From contig CALZFC010000257.1 of NCBI GenBank assembly GCA_945643635.1, positions 1,482,501 to 1,546,500 on the forward strand: 64,000 nt of DNA, written 5' to 3'. Below, in pieces: positions 46,794 to 59,459 of the stretch. The notes beneath the pieces were generated by a model. The model did no database searches and was not told the origin of the DNA. It saw only the letters and a list, made by a program, of their open reading frames with translations. Position numbers and translations under genes: made by a program. The stretch comes from Allodiplogaster sudhausi (lineage: Eukaryota; Nematoda; Chromadorea; Rhabditida; Diplogasteridae). Position 1 is the first letter of the stretch. Each line of letters opens with the position of its first letter.

Positions 46794-46918
46794 AAAATCA
46801 ATTAATAAATATATTTTTTAGCAACTGACTCGTCGTGGTCGTTCCCGTGCCCGAGCATCGGGCACGGGAACGACCACGACGAGTCAGTTGCTAAAAAATA
46901 TATTTATTAATTGATTTT
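46794..46918. repeat. Palindrome with 61-bp perfect arms inside a ShKT exon
   Basis: Arms 46794-46854 and 46858-46918 are reverse complements with a three-base centre. The arm contains the 3' end of a ShKT exon, its GTCAGT donor and intron start. The inverse copy is inserted at the place where TCGRC should be encoded, so exon sequence resumes on both sides. Confidence 0.95.
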
Positions 46919-47329
46919 TATTTATTAACAAGTGGCCGGGCACTGCTGAGTCATAAGCTGGAAGTAGACGGCGTTGTTGCAGAGATACGCGACGTTCGGG
47001 CAGTCCGAGCGGCCAGTGCGGGCGGGGGTTCACCATGTCGACGCAGGCTGAAAAGGTGACAATGAGTCATGGAATCATTAATTACTACAAATTTATGTAT
47101 GTATGTACGTATGTAGAATAGATAGCATCGACAATAAAATATATGTAACAATATAACATATATAAATATAATAGAAGGATTAAAATAGCTTATGGTTAGA
47201 ATGGCAGTGAACTGTTACTGACATGAAGAGGGAGTCGTAGGTGCGGTCGTGGGCGAGAGTTGTGGGGGCTGCTGTTGTGGGACCAGTCCTGAGTCCAGTC
47301 GTGGGGGCTGTCGTGGGGGCCGTTGTTGT

Positions 47330-47435
47330 GGAGGCTGTTGTGGGGGCTGCTGTTGTGGGGGCTGCTGTTGTGGGGGCTGCTGTTGTGGGGGCTGCTGTTG
47401 TGGGGGCTGCTGTTGTGGGGGCTGCGGTCGTGGGG
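47330..47435 (-). repeat. 15-bp coding repeat (AAPTT) in ShKT gene B
   Basis: At least six near-identical units code AAPTT in the linker, within a longer Thr/Pro/Ala-rich stretch at about 47240-47520. Such sequence is typical of O-glycosylated, mucin-like linkers. Gene A has only a short TTPSS-type linker here. Confidence 0.88.
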
Positions 47436-47992
47436 GCCGTTGTTCTGGGGGCTGTCGTGGGGGCCGCTGTTGTGGGAGTGGTCGTGGGGGCGACGGTGGT
47501 GCCAACTGTGGTGCTCGGAGTGAGCTCGGCCATCGTGCAGCAGGTCGTGTTTCCAACGCACACCTGGCCGGTCGGGCAATCGATGCCCAAGGCAGGAATG
47601 CAGGCTGCAAGTGGACAAGTGACTCGGATCATGGAGTGAGGTTTCGGCCATGCACATTCTCAATTCTTCCGACTTTCCTCAATTTAGAAAAAAAACTCTA
47701 CATTGGGAGTGTTCAATTTAAGTCTTATCGGGCAGTTGTTGTTTTCTTTCAAATTAGCGAAGCCGCAGTTATGGGATTTCATCTTCCTTGTCTGTTTAGT
47801 CAGTGACATAGAGAGATTAAAGCGGTTTTTGGTTTCTAGGTTTTCAAGCCATTCCCAGGATAGGCGCGGAACCCATTAGGCAAATGGCATTACAAAAGAA
47901 AGTGACTGACGTCCCTGCCCGGGGCTGCCGCTCGGACATTGGCCGGCGACGGAGACTGCGAGGAGGAGGACGAGGAAGGCCGAAGAGTGCAT

Positions 47993-48135
47993 TATGGACT
48001 GAGGAAAGAGAAGGATGTGTGGAGGCATTGCCAGGCGCCTCTTATCAACTGCCGATTCGAATCTCTCCCCGTCGGCTGAACAAGCGAATAACTCGTCACT
48101 TTTAGGAACTTTGTGATGTTTGGTTGCTGTGGGAG
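47993..48135 (-). promoter_or_regulatory. Promoter region of ShKT gene B
   Basis: Homologous to the region upstream of gene A (see there). It contains TTGATAAGAGG on the minus strand, about 60 bp before the start. It is followed upstream by a CT tract (48185-48245). Confidence 0.5.
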
Positions 48136-48249
48136 GACAAAACACACCTGCCGCTATTTTAATCTGCCATTCTGTCGCTGTCACCTTTCTCTCTCTCTCT
48201 CTCTCACTCGCTCTCTCTCTGTCTTCTCTATCTCTCTCTTCTGTGACTA

Positions 48250-49606
48250 TCTCAAGCTTCTCTGATTATATCACTGTCGGCGCTCTCTCCTCTCGTGGTC
48301 TGCACCTCGTGCACCCTCTGTCGTCTCTGTCGATACACACGATGCATCCTCGAAACTAACTAAGGAGTGCCAACGGGTGGGAAGAATAGTTAGTCTCTGC
48401 CCTTCCTACAAAATAAGCACACCATTTTCACCAAGTGATGAGAGGAAAGACATGGAACAACTTGAGAGAGTTATCGTATGAAGCGTAATTTTATCAGACA
48501 ATGTTTTATTTCGCCGGATACTTCCTTTAATATTGTTCATTCCTCAGCTGAAGCTCTTAATGTGCCAATGATGCAATGCGAAGTTCGATGTCTGGCAGGC
48601 CTGCGGGGAGAACCAGAGTGGCAGCTGGAAATAAAGAAGGAACAGACCAACCAGATTGATGGCCGTACTTATATACAAATTACAAATTATGTATGTAGTA
48701 TGTATATATATATGTGCCTGTGTGGGTGTGAAAATGCTTCCATAAATAGGCAAGATATTGGTTTAGAAAGCTCCTGAAGTAGAATTTGAACATGTTCACT
48801 TTTAGAGTCTCAGCTGCCTATTGACTTGGGAAAGCGTCGTTAGATTAAATGGCATTATGTCGCAGGTTTTCAATCTTAACTTAGTTAGTGCTGAAAATTA
48901 TCTTTCTGGTGATCTATCGTACGACAGATATCGACGTGGTCTAAGATGTTTCCCATTCAATAAACTGTTTAAAATTCGCGCGATTCAGTGCGTGTATATA
49001 GTTTATGCGGTAATGGAAAGATAAAGCCGAACTATGTATGTACATATGTAGTTCCTAATTGTTTCAATGTATGAACCCACGATAATCTCGTCTGGCGCTG
49101 TTAGGCTGAATATAAATGGCTGACACATTTTAAACGAGGCTTACAACCCTCGGTCTCTTCCTGTCCCTTCTATGCTCTCTCCAAGTTTCGCTTTCCGTCG
49201 TTCTCACCCTCTCTTCCTGTCCATTCTTGCTCCTTTCGTATCCAAGAGCTTTTGCTCGCTCGCGTATGTACATCGCATTCGCTTTAAAAGAGGTTATCGA
49301 GTGAGCTGCGACAACTTACGGCTGCTTTCTTGCGGCGGTGCATCAGTGAAAGTGCTCTCGCCCTGACAGTTGAGTGTCATGCTCATTAAGTCGAATTTAG
49401 GATTAACTACTTACATGTAGTTTATCCTCATAAAATATTGTCAGTACAATTATTAAGAGTCAAATTTCACTTTATACCTTTGTCACAACCATTATTGATT
49501 ACTATAATTTCTAGTTTTATCTCTTTTCAACGTGTAATTTGAATGAATCGAGCATAACTTTAATTATTCGGTTTTGCCCTCTCCGATGCCTTATCACCTC
49601 TCTCTC

Positions 49607-49645
<39 letters not shown>

Positions 49646-50700
49646 CTCGCTATCCATCTGTCTGTCACTCTCTCACTATGTTTTGTTTTCGATCGCGAAC
49701 ATGCATATGTATTGTCGCGTCTTATTGGACATAGCATAAAGAAGAGATTATGTAAGTATTATAAAATAAAAAAGTGACAGACATGTCGACCGAATTCATG
49801 CGCCGCTTTCTTGCTTGAGAACGCCTACAAACAGGCAATAATCGGCTAGTTGACCGTCATGGACGAATCGGCTAGCCACGACCGCGAGAGAAAAATATGC
49901 CATTGATGTTTATGATAAACCTTTTTTCTGTTTTATTTTTATTTTTTTATCACATATACAAATCATATTTTTCAAAGACAAAATGCTGACATTGTCAAGG
50001 AATATTTCCAATCTTTTTTTCTTCTGAAGGGCGGACGTTACAACGAGGTCACGTGACGTAAAATTATAGCTGCTTCGAATCAAAAAAAGAATATAAGGAA
50101 CTAAAGAAATGTATATGCCTTTCCCATATGCCTGTGCGCTATTGCATTTTGGGATTGAGTGTATTAAGACAACTAACATTCATCAAGCTTGTACATGTTT
50201 ACCACTTAAATTGAATTTAATATTTAATAATCATATTTGTCCTCGCTACAAAACGATTCCCTCTCACCAAAGTGGTGTCTCACACTAGCACCAGACAAGA
50301 GGCTCTCGCCAGCAACAGCAACCTCTTTGTTGTATCTCTCTCAAGTCCACAAGACATCTCTCTCCTCTCTCTCTCTATCTCCCTCGCCACCCAGGACTCT
50401 TCCGTCTCTCTCGCTTAACTCTGTTCTCAGCCTCTCTGGGACATAAAGAACGAAGACCAGCGGGTGGAGATCCGAGAAGCCTTGGTGATAAGTAGCTATA
50501 ATGCGGGGGCAACCAGAGACGAACTTGTTAAATAAAGGTATATATACTTCAAATTTACTCCGAGTTAAAAATGTACTCCGAGATAATAGTGCAGATATTA
50601 TAATTCCTACGTTCCCTTGTATCCGAAATCACTTGTTCTTCTGCTGTACAAATAATTCCACAACACATATAAGTGTTAGGAATTACAGTTTGAGCATTAA
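48250..50700. other. Spacer, no exon recognised
   Basis: It holds the far upstream flank of ShKT gene B (48.36-48.48 kb resembles 45.09-45.2 kb upstream of gene A), CT tracts (49610-49645) and AT-rich sequence. No repeat core of module A is present. Confidence 0.45.
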
Positions 50701-50714
50701 CAGAAACAACGTTT

Positions 50715-51700
50715 TCCGCTCGGTTCTCAAAAAAATGACATTTTACGCTCGTTTCTTATCCGGCACAAATCTAAAAATGACATTTTCCGCTCGGTTCTCA
50801 TCCGGTACAATTCTAAAAATGACATTTTACGCTCGGTTCTCATCCGGCACAATTCTAAAAATGACATTTTACGCTCGGTTCTCATCCGGAACAATTCTAA
50901 AAATGACATTTTACGCTCGGTTCTCATCCGGCACAATTCTAAAAATGACATGTTACGCTCGGTTCTCATCCGGCACAATTTTAAAAATGATATTTTAGGC
51001 TCGGTTCTCATCCGGCACAATTCTAAAAATGACATTTTACGCTCGGTTCTCATCCGGCACAATTCTAAAAATGACATTTTACGCTCGGTTCTCATCCGGC
51101 ACAATTCTAAAAATGATATTTTCCGCTCGGTTCTCATCCGGCACAATTCTAAAAATGACATTTTACGCTCGGTTCTCATCCGGAACAATTCTAAAAATGA
51201 CATTTTACGCTCGGTTCTCATCCGGCACAATTCTAAAAATGACATGTTACGCTCGGTTCTCATCCGGCACAATTTTAAAAATGATATTTTAGGCTCGGTT
51301 CTCATCCGGCACAATTCTAAAAATGACATTTTACGCTCGGTTCTCATCCGGCACAATTCTAAAAATGACATTTTACGCTCGGTTCTCATCTGGCACAATT
51401 TAAAAAATGACTTTTTCCACTCGGTTCTCATCCGGCACAATTCTAAAAATTACATTTTACGCTCGGCTCTCATCCGGCACATTCCCAAAATTACCAAATT
51501 CCGCTCGGTTCTCATCCGGGCCATTCCAAAAAAGACCTTCTCCGCTCGGTTCTCATCCGGGCATTCACTCTACGCTCGGTTCTCATCCGGCGTATGCATG
51601 AAAATATTATCCGCGTTCGGTTCTCATCCGGCAGATTCTCTTTGTGCTCGGTTCTCAAACGGCCGGTCAAGGTTCTCATACGACGTGTTCTCATCCGCCG
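50715..51700. repeat. 42-bp satellite, about 23 units, open in several frames on both strands
   Basis: The unit contains TTTTACGCTCGGTTCTCATC and CGGCACAATTCTAAAAATGA. Because 42 is a multiple of three, each strand has long open frames with a 14-residue period (plus: RSVLIRHNSKNDIL; minus: ELCRMRTERKMSFL). Variants recur at 294 bp, that is every seven units: GACATGTTACGC at 50947 and 51241, each followed by a TTTTAGGC variant. Past 51480 the units shorten and decay until only CGGTTCTCA remains. Codon-like features are absent and both strands are open, so I read it as satellite DNA. Confidence 0.9.
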
Positions 51701-51789
51701 GTTCTCAAACGACGTAGCGCCAGGAGAGCGAAAGAACACTATTGAACCGGAACAATAGAGAAAGGAGAAATTTTGGCGAGAATAGAGTG

Positions 51790-51953
51790 AAGAAGTGAAA
51801 AAAATGAGAGAGAGAGACTGAGAGAGAGAGAGTGAGAAAGGGAGAGAGAGAGAGGAGACAGAGAATGACAGAAAGAGAGAGAGAGTGGGAAGACAGGGAG
51901 AGAGGGAGAGAAAGAAAGGGAGGGAGGGGGGAGATATAGAGTGTCAGAAAGAG

Positions 51954-51992
<39 letters not shown>

Positions 51993-51995
51993 AGG
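51790..51995. repeat. (GA)n block after the 42-bp satellite
   Basis: GA-rich sequence with short interruptions, leading directly to a core A copy at 52029. Confidence 0.9.
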
Positions 51996-52950
51996 ATGTG
52001 CGGGGTTGAAGGAATCAACTCAGTCGATTCCATTTTAGACTATGTAATCATGGAGGACGAAGAAACCACGAGGCAGATTGTATTCCTTTGAAATATATCC
52101 TATTTTCATTTCACCTTCTTTTTTCTATTTATAATATTACACTTTTCATATGGCTAATCCTTTCAAGATTTTGAAAGTACGATGTGTATCAAATGAATAA
52201 AGTTTATTGCGATATTTTGCAACGAAACCCTGCGAACATGCTATGTAAGTACCGAAATCGTAAACTGAGATCGCGTTTAATGAAATCTTACAGTCTTACT
52301 TAAAAATTTATTTTTGATAAAATTTTTGAGATTGACTCGAATCATTCTAGTTTAGTGTTTCTCTCTCTCTCTCTCTCCTTCTTTTGAAGATATTAAATAT
52401 TAATTGAAGATGTTAAACATAAAATTTTGATTTGAACTCGCTCATGATGAAAGTAATAAAGCCTGGTGCTTTCTTCTTCCACCATGATCATGTAATCTGA
52501 TCTTTAATCCACCGCCTTGATTCCATTTGGGTTCATGTTTCCAGTTACATACATATGTCTGTTCCTTTTTGAAAGAACTACGCATCCTCTTTATCTCTAC
52601 CTTTTTTCTTCATCTTCCACAACGGCTACTTCTGACGGCGTAATGTATAGCTCCCTTTAAAAAAATTTTGTGCTTATGAATGGGTTTATTTTTTGCGATT
52701 CTTTTATGAATTTATTGATAAATTATAACTTTGTTTACTAATTTAAGTAAAATAAAATAAATGAGGTGTTATAAATGTCTAATATCGTTTTCAGTACCTG
52801 CGGCTTTATTTCGGCGAAAGATTTCATCTGCTATCTGATTGGTATAATTTTAATGGTTGTCTCACTCCCACACTTTCTGAAGAACATAAATATTAATTTC
52901 ACTATTGGATTAAATATTGATTTCTCCTCATTGTCAGGATGAATGTGCTG

Positions 52951-53257
52951 CCTGGTGGTTTCTTCGTTCTCCATGATCATATAGTTTGGTCTGCAAGACA
53001 ACGCCTTGATGGGCCACAAAGCTTATTAAAAAAAAATAGATCAAAAGTTCTGCCAGCGTCTCCATCGTCGAAGTTCTCCCTGTTCCCACTTGGCATCGCA
53101 GTAGCGGCTCAAGTACGCGCAGAGATTTATTCGATCAAACCACCAACTGTTTTTCGCCATGATTGAATACTTTCAATTTCTTCTCTGGCTTTGAAGGCAA
53201 TCATAGGAATCTTAAATCTGAAGCCTTCGCAGTTGCTTCTCTCTTCATCTTCTAGCC

Positions 53258-53289
<32 letters not shown>

Positions 53290-53480
53290 TTCTCTCTCTC
53301 TTAATGAACCCTCCCTGAACGGTCCTCGAAGACGACTCTGAGTGCGCCCCCCTCGTCGATGAATCTTCCCTCTTCTCCATTGCCCTAACAATTTTAGCGA
53401 TTGAGTAAATATATTTATCGACGTTGTTAATTCTCCTGGTGGTTTATTCGTCCACCATGATGATAAAGAATAAGCTGGAA
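52951..53480. repeat. Composite repeat unit A-F-H-G-A, example 1
   Basis: Core A (52951) is followed by module F (about 53050-53130, GCGTCTCCATCGTCG), module H (about 53135-53230, TTCTCTGGCTTTGAAGGCAA), a CT tract, module G (about 53309-53405, CTCGTCGATGAATCT, CTCTCCATTGC, TTTTAGCGATTGA) and a second core A (53434). The order is the same at 61.6-62.35 kb. Confidence 0.75.
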
Positions 53481-53559
53481 CCCAAGGCCTTGATGGTTTC
53501 GGAGAAGTTATGATAATTATGAATTAAATTATGATATCGTCGTTGTGAGTTCTTTAGTA

Positions 53560-53885
53560 TGTTATAAATCATGAGTGATTGATTGCATTGGTGATTCCAA
53601 AATCATTTTCTCTTCCTTTTTTTCTGAACAAATAGAATATCTGTCTATTCAAACTGGAATTTGATCGGGGGAGAGTTGGGAAGAGAGTGAAAGAGACGGA
53701 GTATGGAAGGGAGAGTGAAAAGAAAGGCTTGAAGATACAGAGAGGGAGAAGATAAGATGAGATGATACAAAAACATTTCAACCATATGTCGTGGAGAGTC
53801 AACATTCGAGGATATCTGAGATCTCCACATGACTTGATATTCATGCCAGAACCCTGCATCAAATCCTCTCTACTAAATTCATAGA
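53560..53885. repeat. Module E, inverse copy
   Basis: On the minus strand ATGAATATCAAGTCATGTGG followed by AGATCTCAGATATCC lies at about 53812-53845. A forward copy lies at 55568-55603. The flanks, including CCATGACATC/CCACGACATA, are shared. Confidence 0.6.
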
Positions 53886-56212
53886 TCCATGCGAAGAGGA
53901 CTGGTAAAGGCCACAGACAGAAATGTGTCAATTTATGATTGGGAGGATGATGTAGAAGCTGCGAGGTAATCTTGATTGAACATTTTACCCGCGAGGCTTG
54001 ACTCTTATTTGAAAACAAGTTATTTATAAAATGAAGAAAAAAAACCAAGAACCGAACAAGGCATCCGATTCCAGCTCACACTATAGGAGCACGGAGCAGG
54101 AAGAAACCACCAGGCCCATTAAATTTCATATATTAGTGAAACATTTATTTTCTTTCATTGTCAGAAAAATAGCGACTAACATGAAATTGAACACAAAATT
54201 TTGCATTCTCTCTAAACTACAAACTTTTCATGTTTTGAGGTTTTCGATTCGTTGAGAACATAAACTGTTTGAAATCAACGATAAGGTGTGAATTCATATA
54301 TGTATAAAAGTGATTGATATTTAATTTGTTTTGTATGTTCTGTTCCTTTTGTTAGTGAATCAAGATTTTGCTGCATATGTTTAGAACAGAACCCAACGAT
54401 AAAAATATGTATCGAGGCACGTTAACGAAAATGTGTCTTCAAAAAAACGATAGTGCTTTTGGAAATGAATAATACTTTGCACTAATATTTTTGTTTACAT
54501 TTCGATTAATATATGAAAATTAATTAGAAATTAAATATTGCTTCCTAAATAAAAAAAAAGAATAAATATGCAATTTCATTATAAATGTCTAACATCGTTG
54601 CAGCATCTGCCACAGTATCTCGGCGAACTATTTCATCTGCTAAATCGATTAGCATAATTTTTTCCCTCTATTTTTCTGAAGATATTGCTTTCTCCTTAGG
54701 ATGAAAGATTGAGTTATCCTCAGGATGAAAATAATGCTGCAACAGTGATCGATCTACAACCTTGAGAGAATCAAGCCGTAGACTTCCAGCTCAGACTTTA
54801 TGATCATGGAGGAAGAAGAAACCACCAGGCAGCATTAGATTAATTCTGAGGATAACTCAATATTTCATCCCAAGGAGAAATCAATATTGAATATCTAGAG
54901 AAAGATAGAGAGATAATAAATAAAAAAAAGTTATGGAAATTTATTTTGCAGATGAAACCATTCGCCGAGATGTCGAAGAGAATATTATTCATTTATAATG
55001 AACCTCTTTTCTTTCTTTCAACAATATTTAATTTCAAATTAAATCTCATATAATAATCTAAATAGAAACAAAATTATTAGTGCTCACTCTCCTATCGTGG
55101 ATTTGTAACATTTATGTTCGCAACACGTCGAAAACCCCTCAGCCTCATGAAAAGTTTGGATTTTAGACAGCAAGCACAATTTTTGTGTTCAATTTCCTGA
55201 ACAACGGGCAATCGTCTTCTTCTCTTTATTCGCTTTATTTTTTTCTGAAAATGAAAGAAAAAATTTTCTCTAATACATATGTATATATATGGAATTTAAT
55301 GTGCCTGGTGGTCACTTCCTCCTCCGTGAAACATCGGAGCCTTGTTCAGTTCGCGTTTTTGTTTCATTTTATAAATAAGTTTTTGTAAATAAAATTTATT
55401 TTTTAAAAAAAAAAGGTATAGCGATTAATTGCTGTCTTCTCACCTTCTACTTCATCCTCCCCAATCATACATACAAAAATAAAATCTGCCTGTTGCTTTT
55501 AGCAGTCCACTTCTCATGGATCTATGAATCTAGTAGAGAGGGTTTGATACAGGATTGTGGGACCTGGCATGAATATCAAGTCATGTGGAGATCTCAGATA
55601 TCCTTGAATGTAGTCTCTCCATGACATCTGATTGGAATGTATTTATATCATCTCATTCTAGCTTCCTTCTCCTTGTATCTGCAAGCTTTTCTTTTCTCTC
55701 TCTTACATTCTCCGTCTCTCTCACTCTCTCTCACTCTCTTCCCAGCTCTCTCTCTCTCTCTCTCGATGAAATTCCTCTTTGAATAGACAGAAGGAGAGAA
55801 GAGGACATAGAGAGAGAAAGAGGTAGGGAGAGAGAGAAAGTGAGAAAAGGTGGGAGGCGGACCCCCTCCCTCCCTGACTCTCTTTCTCTCTCATACTTAC
55901 ATATACATATTTGTTCGGAAAAAAGGAAGAGAAAATTATTTTCCATTTTGCGTTGAATCAACAGTGCAATCAATCACTCATGCTTTATAACATACTTAAG
56001 AACTCCCCACGACGCTATTATAATTTCATTTATAGTAATTTTTTTATCTGTACATTCCGAGAACGCATCAAGGCCTCGGGGTCCAGCTTACCATTAGACT
56101 ATATCATCGTGGTGGGCGAAGAAACCACCAATTAGAGTATGGATTATATATTCTAAATTATATACAAAAGAATTCCCAACTTCGATAAGCTTATTCACTC
56201 AATCGCTAAGGA

Positions 56213-56218
56213 AGAGAA

Positions 56219-56275
<57 letters not shown>

Positions 56276-56530
56276 AGGAGAGAGAGAGAGAAAGAGAGCA
56301 GGAAGTAATGGAGAGAGAGAGAAGTAATAAGGAGAGAACGCGAGAGGAAGACCATCTGCAAAGGCTTCCGAATTAAGATTCCTGTGGTTGCCTTCAAAGC
56401 CAGAGAAGAAATGGGAAATATTCTATCATGAGCAGAAAAGTTGTCTGCTTGATCGAATAAATCTCTGGGCGTCCAAGTGAGTCTCATTGTCGACAAAAGG
56501 AATTGCGATAATGTCGACGATCTAGACGCT
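56213..56530. repeat. Inverse H module beside a GA tract
   Basis: A GA block (56213-56340) is followed by TTGCCTTCAAAGCCAGAGAA, the complement of module H, then CTGCTTGATCGAATAAATCT, the complement of the end of module F. So the order G-side microsatellite, H, F is kept in inverse orientation. A further diverged H/F copy lies at 35480-35560. Confidence 0.65.
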
Positions 56531-59459
56531 GGTAGGACAACATCTAAATGATTTATTTTTTTGTGGAAAAGTTCCCATTCGCGTATCAAGGCGTTGCCTT
56601 GCAGCTCAGACTATATGATCATGGAGGGTGAAGAAGCCACCAGGCACACTACATTTGTCCTGAGGAGAAATCAATGTTTAATATCTTCAAAAAGGGAAAG
56701 AGAGAGAGAGAGATAAATCTGATAAAATTATGCAAAACAATTATCAGATGAAATTGTTCGCTGTGATACAGCCGCAGATACCGAAAAAAGAATATTATAT
56801 ATTTATAATCAACCTATTCTTTCTTTTTTTTAATCAGTAAACCATATTTTAACTTCTAATTAAATCTCATATAATGATCGTAATAGAAATAAAATTGTCA
56901 GGGTATATATAAGCCTAACACAAGTAGCATGGATCAAATTAAGGGGGTAGAGAAGCTGGTATGGAACATACCAAGAATGAAAAATATGATGTGATGATTC
57001 AAAAATCACCGCCTTTTACATGTCAATCATGAGTCGTGGACAACATTCATAGATGAAGGAGAAGTCGACTCTGCAAGAAATTAAAATCAACGACTCCGAT
57101 TCCAGCTCAATCTAAATGCTCACGGAGGAAGAAGAAACCGCCAGACAGATTACATTGCTTGCAATTATACGCTTTTTCTACTGTCAGGAAAAATAACTAT
57201 TTGTGAAGAAACCGCTTGCATATCGCTCATGAAATTCCATTTTTTACTGCAGATTACATATATGTACAGATTATCTCTCATCCATGAAATTGAAAAAAAT
57301 ATTGCATATCTTTTCCATACCTTCTTTTTTCCATCTAAAATATAAACTTTCACGTGCTAGATATTTTCGAGATGTTAAAATTAATTGAAAATATTTTTTT
57401 TTAAATTATTATATCAAAAATCAAATATAAGATACATGATATCGTATTCTTAGCAAATATATACAAGCTCCATTTTTAGAGATGGAGGCAATTGTGGATG
57501 AATTTTTCACATGGTCTGACTTATTGAAAATTATTTATAAGTATGTACACGTAGCCCGAGTACCTAAGCTGAGTTTCCAGCTAAGACTAGGTATGTACTG
57601 AGGACATAGAAACCGCCTGGCAGATTAAATATCTTACAATTGCCGACGCGATGTGGGTAGTGAGACCATTTCGATGCGCAAGCCGATCCAATTGAGCTTC
57701 CGGCAGAAATGCGGCAGGAAACAAACGTTCGCGAATGACAAGAAGACTCTCTTATCGGAGATTTCAATCACTTCATACTTTCTACATTTCTAAAGAATTC
57801 TAAAGACGTTTGGATTTTAGGGAGAAAAACAAGTTGAAAAAATAGGAACTATTTTCGTGATCAATTTCATGAACAATATGCAAGCGCTTTCTTTATTATT
57901 CGTAACTTTTCTAGACAATGAGAGAAAAAAATATTACTCTACGTAATTCTAATCTGCCTGGTGGTTTATTCGCCCTCCATGGTCATATAGCCGGAGCCAG
58001 AAAGTGGGGCCTCGATTCATCGTTTTTTTTGTGGAGAAGTTTTCCAAGTCCGCTCGAAATGATTTGCATACTAGTGCTCTTATTTTGAAAAGATAGATTA
58101 AATGTGGTCCTGGCAGGTTCTACATTCACCGATGCCATTGAAAAATGCCTCTATGAATCTATGAGTACGTGATGTAGACTAATCCTTTTTTCTAATTAAA
58201 CGTCTTGATAAAATTTCAAGAGTTCTATTCATGTGTTCCATATTTAATTGTTGGAAGAAAGACACTATAAAAAGTAGAGATCACGGGCCCTGGCACCTTC
58301 TCCATGCATCGATCACGCACGGTTCTTTCTGTGAATGTATGAGGGTGGGATGTAGATTCTTGGACATTTTGATCCGGTGCAAACTCAAACAGAATAATAA
58401 CCGATTTACATATGTATGTGGCAAAATTCATTATCCGCTTTCAATGTTTCGTAAAAAGTATGCTCCGTCGTATGCAATCTTGATTTTTTCAGGATCTTCC
58501 TCTCTCTCTTGTATAAATCTCTGTCTTTTCTCCCTTCTAATCTCAATGCCCCTTTCTCTATCCCCATTTCTCTTTCTCTCCCTCACTCTATCTGTCTCTT
58601 CTTTCTCTCTCAAAAAAGCGAAGAAACTGATTGAATGTTGTTCATGAGAAAAAGGAAATAAAATTGTATTACTCATGTGCATAGACATGCGCTTTAGGTC
58701 AATGTATTCTGAAAATATTGAAAATATTGAGATTGTCCGAGAAAAAAATTCCTGTCAGTTGCAATCCGTCCACAGCGATCCAGTAGCCCATTCCTTGTGC
58801 TGCAGAGAAGTTGCATCGTGGACTGCGACATGATCCCCTGACTTAATGTTCATGAAACATCACAACCACCTGCATCACACCATATGCCAAGCAGACCATT
58901 AAAAGCAACTGCGAGATCGCCGACGATGTCAGAAAGGTGTCAGGACGATATAATATCAATTTTTTAAAGATAACGCCAATATATTATATTTACTTCATTT
59001 CGGCATAATTTGTAAATGATATGGCATGATGAAAAACCTCCATCTATCAAGGGAACATGATTCCAGCTCAGACTATATCTTCATGTAGGACTCAGAAACC
59101 ATTAGGCAGATTGCGTTACTTACACGTAGAGAATTCTTTTTCCTCATCATCAGGAAAAAAACCACTAATGGAGAAACTACTTGCACGTTGTTATGAAATT
59201 GAAGACATACATAGTGATTTTTTTCACCTTCTTTATTTTTTCTCTCTTGAATCCAAATGGACAGAATTTTTCGAGGCATTATTTATTGGAAACTGTCTAC
59301 ATAACTGCAAAACTAATTTTTTTAAATTGAGGATGATGGGTGGAATTCAGGCTTACGAAAAGTGAGAGCGGAAAGAGAGAAAGAGAGTGAGAGAGCGAGA
59401 TAGAGCGAGATAGAGAGAGAAAGCAATAGCCATGTATAGCTGGGCGCAGCCGATCTGTC

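Larger units (their letters stand above)
46294..47992 (-). pseudogene. Secreted ShKT-domain protein, gene B, damaged tandem copy
   Basis: Signal exon 47992-47911 is nearly identical to gene A (MHSSAFLVLLLAVSVAGQ). Exon 47604-47223 has CPTGQVCVGNTTCC and then a long Thr/Pro/Ala repeat, but near its end the frame is shifted relative to gene A, as if two bases were lost, and its donor falls in phase 2. The next exon (47047 down to 46929) begins a ShKT domain, then carries four extra bases and is cut by a fold-back insertion. Two later ShKT exons are intact in phase: 46720-46577 (CVDMSSDCPKVASLCNQ, short between Cys 1 and 2) and 46433-46294, nearly identical to the last exon of gene A. The damage suggests a pseudogene; sequencing error in the repeat or exon skipping could also explain part of it. 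Confidence 0.78.

Noticed and set aside
47215..47806. Plus-strand Gly/Cys/Val-rich open frames opposite the Thr/Pro repeat
   Set aside because: They are antisense shadows of the 15-bp coding repeat of ShKT gene B.
50727..51440. 237-codon minus-strand open frame and 255-codon plus-strand frame
   Set aside because: Both come from the 42-bp satellite, which is open on both strands because its period is divisible by three.
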